DNA of 10,889 nucleotides from Bacteroidota bacterium (GTDB lineage: Bacteria; Bacteroidota; Bacteroidia; UKL13-3): assembly GCA_004293295.1 (NCBI GenBank), contig RDYC01000232.1, positions 1 through 10,889 of the forward strand, read 5' to 3'. Positions 6,018 through 10,889 of this stretch are shown here, in pieces; the stretch's first letter is position 1; each line of letters opens with the position of its first letter. The notes below the pieces were generated by a model. That model saw only the letters and a program-made list of their open reading frames with translations, searched no databases and was not told the origin of the DNA. The translations under genes and the position numbers were made by a program.

Positions 6018-8090
6018 ATGAACAGGCCTTGGATGTTAACCATCATTTTGTTGAGCATGGGTGCAATGTTAATGGCACAAAATGCCAGAGAAAGTGATGA
6101 AAAGGTGATTGCTGATTTAATGGAACGCCTGATTGAAAACACAGAAGCCAATGTGGACTATACCGATTTGCAGGAACAATTAGAATTGTATAACCGCAAT
6201 AAACTCAATTTAAACAAAGCAAGCAGGGAGCAATTGCAAAGGCTTATTTTTTTAGATGATAACCAAGTTAACGCCATACTAAACCATAGGCAGGTGTTTG
6301 GCGATTTTATGAGTTTATACGAATTGCAAACCATTGCTGTGCTTGACCCGATTACCATTTATTACCTGACATACTTTGTTTCGGTTGATGAAAACTGGCA
6401 AGAGGACCAAACGCCATTTATTGATATGGTACGCAAAGGGAAACACGAGTTGATTGGACTCCATGAACAAGAAGGACAACAAAGAGCAGGTTATACAAGT
6501 GAACGCAAGTTAGCTGATCAAAATTACTACTTGGGCAATCAAGATAGGTATGTGTTTCGATATCGGTTTAGTTATGGCAACCGATTAAGTTTTGGTTATA
6601 ATGGAGAAAAAGATATGGGGGAGCAGTTTGGTAAGGGGGCACAATCATCCGGGTTTGATTTTAACTCGGTACACCTGTATTACCGACCTAAAAGAGGGTT
6701 GCTTAAAGCCATTGCTTTAGGAGATTATCAGGTTAATTTCGGGCAAGGGTTAACTTTTGGTTCAGGGTTAGCCGCCCGTAAAAGTGCTTTTGTAATGAAT
6801 GTTCGCAGAAGTTTTGCACCCATTAGGCCATACCGTTCGTTAAACGAGAATGAGTTTTTACGGGGAAGTGCGTTAACCTTTGGTAAAAAGAACTGGCAAT
6901 TGGTACTTTTTGGCAGCCGCAAAGCCATTAGTACCAACTTTAACGCACAAGATACCTTGCAAAGTGAAGATTTGTTTAGCAGTTTATCCATAACAGGGTT
7001 GCACAGAACCCAAAGTGAGGCAGATAGAAAGCACAACGTAAAACAAACCATTTATGGAGGCAATGTAAGGTATGGCTTTAAGCTGGGCCATATTGCTTTT
7101 ACGCATGTGCAAAGCGATTATGATGTGGCATTTGTGGCAGGCAATCAACCTTATCAATTGTATAATTTCAGGGGCAAGTCCCTAGTAAATTCAGGGGTTG
7201 ATTATAATATGCAATGGCGTAATATGAATTTATTTGGAGAGGTATCGCGCAGCAGCAACAATGCCTATGCGGCAACTCTGGGCTTAATTGTTTCACTTGA
7301 TGCCAATTTAGATGTGGTGGTGATGTATCGCAACTTTGCCAAAAATTATCAAGCAACATTAAACAACCCTTTTGCTGAAAATAGCGATGGACGAAACGAA
7401 CAAGGCATGTACACGGGGTTAACATTGCGCTTTACCCCTCAGGTGGTATTAAATGCCTATGTTGATGTGTATCAAAGTAAGTGGTTAAGGTACCTTACTG
7501 ATGCCCCAAGCAAAGGGGTTGACTTTTTAAGTGAGTTGCAATACAATCCAAGCAAAACTGCGCAACTGTATGCCCGTTTCAGGCGTGAGGTAAAAGCCCG
7601 CAACCAAAGCGGAAATACTGCTGCTACTGATTACTTGAGTAACCAGCAACGCTCCACCTATCGTTTTAATGCACAATATAAAGTGAGCCTGAATTTAACA
7701 GCCAAAAGCCGGGTAGAAGTGGTACAATTTAATGATGAGTTAAATAAGGACCAATTAGGCACACTTGTTTTTCAAGACATTCAATACAGTACTCCAAGAA
7801 AAAAGTTGAGTTTAATTACCCGCATGGCTTACTTTACGGTTGATGATTACAACGCCAGGGTTTATGCCGCAGAAAATGATGTATTGTACCAATATGCAGT
7901 GCCCTTATACCAAAATAGTGGGGTGAGGTATTACATCGTGGTGCGAGCCAAAATTACCCGCAAACTGGAGTTGTGGCTCAAGTTTAGTGAAACCATTTAC
8001 AGTAATGTAAAAACCATTAGCAGCGGCCTTGAACAAATCAATGGCAATAGGTTAACCGATTTGCGTTTGCAGTTCAGGTGGGTGTTATAA
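6018..8090 (+). CDS. Exported helix-hairpin-helix (ComEA-like) domain protein with C-terminal beta-barrel
   Basis: 690 residues. Signal peptide 1-20 (MNRPWMLTIILLSMGAMLMA, cleavage before QN). A short helical segment (about 25-60, EKVIADLMERLIENTEANVD) leads into one helix-hairpin-helix module at 62-107: KLNLNKASREQLQRLIFLDD, then NQVNAILNHRQVFGDFMSLYELQTI. The NLNKAS and F-G-x-F...L.EL positions match ComEA-type modules, but the G-I/V-G hairpin that contacts DNA backbone is replaced by LDD, so DNA binding is doubtful. From about 160 to the end the sequence is beta-strand rich (YVFRYRFSYGNRLSFGYNG, LRFTPQVVLNAYVDVYQSKW) and closes with LRLQFRWVL, fitting a barrel of some 20 or more strands. 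Known only as an uncharacterised Bacteroidota family, annotated from its small HhH domain. Start ATG 6018, 9 bases after the PorQ-like gene, indicates one operon. Its 3' end is partly duplicated at 9152-9283. Confidence 0.85.
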   Translation: MNRPWMLTIILLSMGAMLMAQNARESDEKVIADLMERLIENTEANVDYTDLQEQLELYNRNKLNLNKASREQLQRLIFLDDNQVNAILNHRQVFGDFMSLYELQTIAVLDPITIYYLTYFVSVDENWQEDQTPFIDMVRKGKHELIGLHEQEGQQRAGYTSERKLADQNYYLGNQDRYVFRYRFSYGNRLSFGYNGEKDMGEQFGKGAQSSGFDFNSVHLYYRPKRGLLKAIALGDYQVNFGQGLTFGSGLAARKSAFVMNVRRSFAPIRPYRSLNENEFLRGSALTFGKKNWQLVLFGSRKAISTNFNAQDTLQSEDLFSSLSITGLHRTQSEADRKHNVKQTIYGGNVRYGFKLGHIAFTHVQSDYDVAFVAGNQPYQLYNFRGKSLVNSGVDYNMQWRNMNLFGEVSRSSNNAYAATLGLIVSLDANLDVVVMYRNFAKNYQATLNNPFAENSDGRNEQGMYTGLTLRFTPQVVLNAYVDVYQSKWLRYLTDAPSKGVDFLSELQYNPSKTAQLYARFRREVKARNQSGNTAATDYLSNQQRSTYRFNAQYKVSLNLTAKSRVEVVQFNDELNKDQLGTLVFQDIQYSTPRKKLSLITRMAYFTVDDYNARVYAAENDVLYQYAVPLYQNSGVRYYIVVRAKITRKLELWLKFSETIYSNVKTISSGLEQINGNRLTDLRLQFRWVL
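8052..8090 (+). repeat. 39-bp direct repeat, copy 1 (end of the helix-hairpin-helix gene)
   Basis: These last 39 bases of the gene, TTAACCGATTTG... to ...GTGTTATAA, recur without mismatch at 9245-9283. Both copies are on the plus strand and both end exactly on the TAA; sequence after the stop codons is unrelated. Upstream of the exact block, homology continues in diverged form to about 7950 (copy 1) and 9152 (copy 2). Confidence 0.95.
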
Positions 8091-8112
8091 ATACAAACTA
8101 GTATTTAAACAC
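8082..8112 (+). terminator. Hairpin spanning both stop codons of convergent genes
   Basis: GTGTT-A-TAAATAC (8082-8094) can pair with GTATTTAAACAC (8101-8112): 12 base pairs with one bulged A and a 6-base loop (AAACTA). TTTT follows at 8113-8116, so on the plus strand this is a plausible AU-rich intrinsic terminator for the helix-hairpin-helix gene. It includes that gene's TAA and the TAG plus last codons of the opposing T9SS cargo gene. There is no T-run on the minus-strand side. Confidence 0.5.
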
Positions 8113-9054
8113 TTTTAAAAATTGCTGTGCATTGCCATCAATATCCTTTAACTCAATTAGGTAAAGTCCTTTAGTAAGTCCTCCCATATCAATTGAAGCC
8201 ATTGTTGAAGTGGAAAATTCCCCACTTTTCCCGGTTAATTTACCCTGCATGTCTTTTATTTGATAACGAACATTTTTGTTAACATCAGCAGGGAAGTTGA
8301 TGTCTAAAAAATGCTCAACCGGATTGGTATAATAAACGTCACCAAATGGCTTTACCTCACTTAAAGAGTTGTTGCCATTGGTAATTTGATAGGCATAAAA
8401 AGCTACATCGTTAGTGAAAATGCCATCTCCTATCACATAATTCATCAATGCTGCTCCATTTTCTGAACTATACCAGTAGTAAGCAGAAATATCAAAAATC
8501 TCTGTCACTAAAACAGAAACCATTAGTACATTATTATGTACAATTCCATTGGGCAACTTTAAGGTACCGTAGCCTAAACATTTTAAAGAATATGTTCCGC
8601 CAAAAGAAGATTGGTCGTTGTTCCAATCATCAATATTCTCTGTGCCCAATTGAAGGGGAAAAACATATTCAGTTTGAGGGTCTGTGTATTTTCTCAGGAT
8701 ATTACTGTATGATCCTACACGTTCCATCTTTTCCTGATTGAGGTTAAAATAGCGATACGCAGTGGGTGTTTCTTTAAAGCAATAGTTGGCATTGGTAAAC
8801 AATCCACCATAAGGTGTTTGAGAGGGGGGCATAATGGTGAAATCAAATTGATCGCCATCAGGGGTTAATTTGCTGAAGTCCCATATGGCATTGGCCCCTT
8901 TAATGGTTGTATCTATTACTGAAAAGGAGTTGGAATAATTGAACTTTACTGTAGTACCTGGCGACATCATTTCATTGCTGTTTAGTACAGGTTGTGCTGA
9001 TAAGTGAAGTATACTTAATAGGATTATTGTTCCGGCTAGTAATCTTTTTTTCAT
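8098..9054 (-). CDS. T9SS type A sorting domain-containing secreted protein, passenger of unknown function
   Basis: 318 residues. Signal peptide 1-20 (KKRLLAGTIILLSILHLSA before QP). The C-terminal domain, about 239-318, is a type IX secretion signal: VYYTNPVEHFLDINFPADVN, then VRYQIKDMQGKLTGKSGEF, then SIDMGGLTKGLYLIELKDID and a terminal QQFLKVFKY, matching the usual NPv...v.i.d..Gk....id...L..G.Y.l.i......KvvK pattern. The protein should cross the inner membrane by Sec and the outer membrane by T9SS, then be anchored or released after domain cleavage. The passenger (21-238) has no motif I recognise; it is rich in Tyr, Asn and aromatic residues (AYYWYSSENGAALMNYVIGD) and may be a beta-sandwich. 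Transcribed alone from a promoter at 9075-9103; its stop lies 7 bases from that of the opposing gene. It sits between two copies of the end of that gene, which raises the possibility that it was inserted there. Leader CCCCCCT before ATG lacks a Shine-Dalgarno. Confidence 0.9.
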   Translation of the reverse strand: MKKRLLAGTIILLSILHLSAQPVLNSNEMMSPGTTVKFNYSNSFSVIDTTIKGANAIWDFSKLTPDGDQFDFTIMPPSQTPYGGLFTNANYCFKETPTAYRYFNLNQEKMERVGSYSNILRKYTDPQTEYVFPLQLGTENIDDWNNDQSSFGGTYSLKCLGYGTLKLPNGIVHNNVLMVSVLVTEIFDISAYYWYSSENGAALMNYVIGDGIFTNDVAFYAYQITNGNNSLSEVKPFGDVYYTNPVEHFLDINFPADVNKNVRYQIKDMQGKLTGKSGEFSTSTMASIDMGGLTKGLYLIELKDIDGNAQQFLKVFKY

Positions 9055-9074
9055 AGGGGGGTAAATTTTGATAG

Positions 9075-9103
9075 CAAATGTAGAAATTATGTTATAAATG
9101 CAA
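9075..9103 (-). promoter_or_regulatory. Putative Bacteroidota-type promoter of the T9SS cargo gene
   Basis: On the minus strand TACATTTG (9075-9082) matches the -7 consensus TAnnTTTG exactly. A TTG (9101-9103) lies 18 bases upstream as the -33 box, within the spacing known for Flavobacterium promoters. The -7 box is 20 bases before the ATG, implying a very short untranslated leader. Confidence 0.55.
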
Positions 9104-9151
9104 GATGAAGTAGTTAATAAATATTAGTTTAAACTTAAATTAAGTTGTTTA

Positions 9152-9283
9152 GTGATGCAGGCTAAAATTACAGGTAGATTGGAGTTGGGGCTTGAGTTTA
9201 GTAAAATCATTAATAGCTGTGTTGAGCAAATTAATGGCAACCGATTAACCGATTTGCGTTTGCAGTTCAGGTGGGTGTTATAA
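9152..9283 (+). pseudogene. Remnant copy of the 3' end of the helix-hairpin-helix/barrel gene
   Basis: A 42-codon frame from ATG 9155 to TAA 9281-9283 encodes MQAKITGRLELGLEFSKIIN followed by SCVEQINGNRLTDLRLQFRW and VL. It aligns with the last 49 residues of the protein ending at 8090 (VRAKITRKLELWLKFSETIY ... LEQINGNRLTDLRLQFRWVL) with a 7-residue in-frame gap and scattered changes; the final 39 bases are identical. Homology fades upstream of 9152. It has no signal peptide, no room for a barrel and no promoter, so it is almost certainly a decaying duplicate rather than a working gene. The frame being intact may be chance over so short a length. Confidence 0.8.
9245..9283 (+). repeat. 39-bp direct repeat, copy 2 (inside the gene remnant)
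   Basis: Exact second copy of 8052-8090, ending on TAA at 9281-9283. The spacing between copies is 1193 bases and encloses the whole T9SS cargo gene and its promoter. Confidence 0.95.
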
Positions 9284-9333
9284 GGATAACTATTGAACAA
9301 TTAAAAACCTACCACAATATTGCAGCTAGTGGG

Positions 9334-9692
9334 TTAACTACAGCGAGCACAAAGAACCCACAACGAACACAACGTTTCGGCCTCTGCGGTAAAAAGTAAC
9401 AAACCACAAAGAGTACAAAGAAGCCACAAGGAACACAATGCTTATGGTTTAGTGGTGTAGTAATTAACCACAGCGAGCACAGCGTGCACAACGTTTCGGC
9501 CTCTGCGTAAATGCTGCGCCCTTTGCGGTTAAAACTAACCACAGCAAACACAGCGAAACCACAACGTGCACAACGCTGCGACCTCTGCGTAAATGCTGCG
9601 CCCTTTGCGGTTAAAGCCAATCACAGCGAACACAACACTGCTCCATCTGCGCCCTTGCGGTTAAAACTAACCACAGCAAACATAACACGAGG
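9334..9692. repeat. Cluster of degenerate intergenic repeats (ACCACAGCGAACACA / CTCTGCG..CCTTTGCGGTTAA)
   Basis: About five to six units of 50-80 bases follow one another: roughly 9334-9395, 9401-9463, 9464-9533, 9536-9615, 9617-9667 and a partial 9668-9692. A typical unit opens TTAACCACAGCGAGCACAGCG and closes CTCTGCG...CCTTTGCGGTTAA; the ends are imperfectly inverted (TTAACCnCA against TGCGGTTAA), so each unit could fold as a stem-loop. The closest pair shares 33 identical bases (9501-9533 and 9583-9615). The block is clearly richer in G+C than its surroundings. Frames of 103 (minus) and 62 (plus) codons across it are products of the repeat and are not genes. Similar CACAAAG/GCGAACACA-type intergenic repeats are, from memory, scattered through many Bacteroidota and Chlorobi genomes; their function is unknown. 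With the remnant at 9152-9283 and the promoter at 9075-9103 this accounts for most of the gene-free stretch 9055-9768; nothing further is seen in 9284-9333 or 9693-9768. Confidence 0.85.
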
Positions 9693-9768
9693 CAGATGAT
9701 GCTTGTCAATTAAATCGCCCAAACAAGAAATTACTTTCCCTCATTTATTTTCTTATTTTCGCCACTTC

Positions 9769-10889
9769 ATGTTTTTGAGGGCCATTTTATTTTCTGTTTT
9801 GCTAGTTGTTAGCTTGTCGCCAGTTTTAGCACAAGTATCATTTCCCAACACATTACACGCCCATCAAACCACCGAGAACATTACCCTTGATGGACAACTG
9901 AACGAACCTGTCTGGCAAAATGCCGTTAAAATCAGCAATTTCACCCAGCGCGAATTAAACTTTGGAGAACAGTCAAGTGAACGCACCGAGGTAGCCATTG
10001 CTTACAACCAACAATATTTATACATCGCAGTTTGGTGTTACGATTCCATGCCCGAGAATTTAATTGCCAAAGAACTCAGGCGCGATTTTAACTATGATAT
10101 TGACGATAACTTTATAGTGATTATTGATACCTATAAAGACCAACGCAATGGATTTATGTTTGTTACCAATCCTAATGCGGCTAGAGACGATTTGCAGGTG
10201 TTTAATAATGGTGGTTCTACCAACGCCTTTTGGAATGGCGTATGGAATGTAAAAACCACCGTAACATCCAAAGGCTGGTTTGCCGAGTTTGAAATTCCAT
10301 TTTACACCTTAAAATACCGCACCGGTTTAAACAACCAAGAGTGGGGCATTAACTTTGAACGCAACATCAGGCACAAAAGGGAGCAGGTGCTTTGGCAGGG
10401 ATGGAGCAGAAACAACCGCATTCAACAGGTTAATCAGGCAGGTACCCTTACAGGTTTAAAAGACCTAACGGACAAAAAATTTGTAGAAATTAAGCCATAT
10501 GCCATTGGCGGTGGTGAACGTGTACAAAGCAATTCAACCAAAAGTGGGTACACCAACAATTCAGTGCAGAATGGAGGAGGAGATATCAACTATTTACTTT
10601 CGCCCACCTATAGGTTAAATGTTACTGTAAATACGGATTTCGCCCAGGTAGAGGCTGATCAACAGCAGGTAAACATTACTAGGTTTCCTTTGTTTTTTCC
10701 AGAATTGCGGGAGTTTTTTTTAGAAGGAGAAGATTTTTTTAACATGGGTTTTGGTGGCAATCGGGTTATTCCGTTTTACACCCGAAAAATAGGGTTAGAT
10801 AAAAACAGGGAACCTGTCCCAATTCTTGCCGGAGTGCGGTTGTTAGGCAAGGAGAAAAATAGTACCTTAGGAATAATGTCTTTACAAAC
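9769..10889 (+). CDS. DUF5916 protein with N-terminal CBM9-like domain, 5' part only
   Basis: The frame is open from ATG 9769 to the window edge: 373 codons with no stop. Signal peptide 1-21 (MFLRAILFSVLLVVSLSPVL then A, cleavage before Q22). Residues about 34-225 form a carbohydrate-binding family 9-like beta-sandwich: ITLDGQLNEPVWQNAVKISN (38-57), VAIAYNQQYLYIAVWCYDS (75-93), FIVIIDTYKDQRNGFMFVTN (115-134), GWFAEFEIPFYTLKY (169-183). The DUF5916 segment then begins, with its hallmark VNTDFAQVEADQQQVNITRF (287-306) and FPELREFFLEGEDFF (310-324). Whole proteins of this family are about 750-900 residues with a long, probably beta-barrel C-terminal part, so roughly half is missing. Likely an outer-membrane or periplasmic protein; substrate unknown, and the CBM9-like fold does not prove sugar binding. 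No clear promoter is seen; TATTTTCG (9753-9760) is a near match to the -7 box but sits too close to the ATG to be persuasive. Confidence 0.92.
   Translation, partial: MFLRAILFSVLLVVSLSPVLAQVSFPNTLHAHQTTENITLDGQLNEPVWQNAVKISNFTQRELNFGEQSSERTEVAIAYNQQYLYIAVWCYDSMPENLIAKELRRDFNYDIDDNFIVIIDTYKDQRNGFMFVTNPNAARDDLQVFNNGGSTNAFWNGVWNVKTTVTSKGWFAEFEIPFYTLKYRTGLNNQEWGINFERNIRHKREQVLWQGWSRNNRIQQVNQAGTLTGLKDLTDKKFVEIKPYAIGGGERVQSNSTKSGYTNNSVQNGGGDINYLLSPTYRLNVTVNTDFAQVEADQQQVNITRFPLFFPELREFFLEGEDFFNMGFGGNRVIPFYTRKIGLDKNREPVPILAGVRLLGKEKNSTLGIMSLQ

Noticed and set aside
6201..6338. Calling the helix-hairpin-helix gene comEA, a competence DNA receptor
   Set aside because: Only one module, the DNA-contacting Gly-x-Gly hairpin is LDD, and most of the protein is beta-rich, unlike ComEA.
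9309..9620. 103-codon minus-strand frame and the 62-codon plus-strand frame at 9511-9699
   Set aside because: Both run through the repeat cluster; the translations are repetitive (CARCGF, APFAVKANHS-like units) and have no start context. They are by-products of the repeat.
9309..9700. Possible CRISPR array
   Set aside because: Units are degenerate, of unequal length, without constant-length unique spacers, and no cas genes are nearby.

Overview
The window looks like a chromosome segment of a member of the Bacteroidota. Several independent signs agree: a carboxy-terminal type IX secretion (Por/T9SS) sorting domain, a GLPGLI-family protein translated together with an outer-membrane beta-barrel receptor-like protein, a DUF5916 protein, PorV/PorQ-like barrel architecture, TAnnTTTG-type promoter boxes, and low-GC, mostly Shine-Dalgarno-free gene starts. 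I cannot assign a class or genus from the sequence alone. There is no sign of phage, insertion sequence, CRISPR, tRNA or rRNA.

Layout, left to right. Positions 1-1528 hold the 3' end of an outer-membrane beta-barrel gene whose stop overlaps the start of a GLPGLI gene (ATGA overlap). Next is an integral-membrane CPBP-like protein (1601-2521). It converges on hppA (2593-5091, minus strand), a K+-dependent membrane pyrophosphatase, with a perfect 13-bp hairpin between the two genes. hppA is unusual: after the last membrane helix it carries about 130 extra residues with 19 cysteines. Diverging from hppA is a two-gene operon (5184-8090): a PorV/PorQ-like barrel protein, and a large exported protein with a ComEA-like helix-hairpin-helix module followed by a probable beta-barrel. 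This operon converges on a T9SS cargo gene (8098-9054, minus strand), with only 7 bases between the stop codons and a hairpin spanning both.

Positions 9055-9768 hold no intact gene. They contain the promoter of the T9SS cargo gene, a 42-codon remnant copy of the 3' end of the helix-hairpin-helix gene, and a run of degenerate GC-richer repeats (about 9334-9692). The window ends inside a DUF5916 gene with a CBM9-like N-terminal domain (9769 onward).

Functionally this is mostly cell-envelope biology: outer-membrane barrels and their exported partners, one cargo of the Bacteroidota-specific secretion system, and one inner-membrane energy-coupling pump. I see no single pathway joining all the genes. 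The clearest unexplained items are the cysteine-rich tail of the pyrophosphatase, the helix-hairpin-helix/barrel fusion with its PorQ-like partner, and the duplicated gene tail flanking the T9SS cargo gene.
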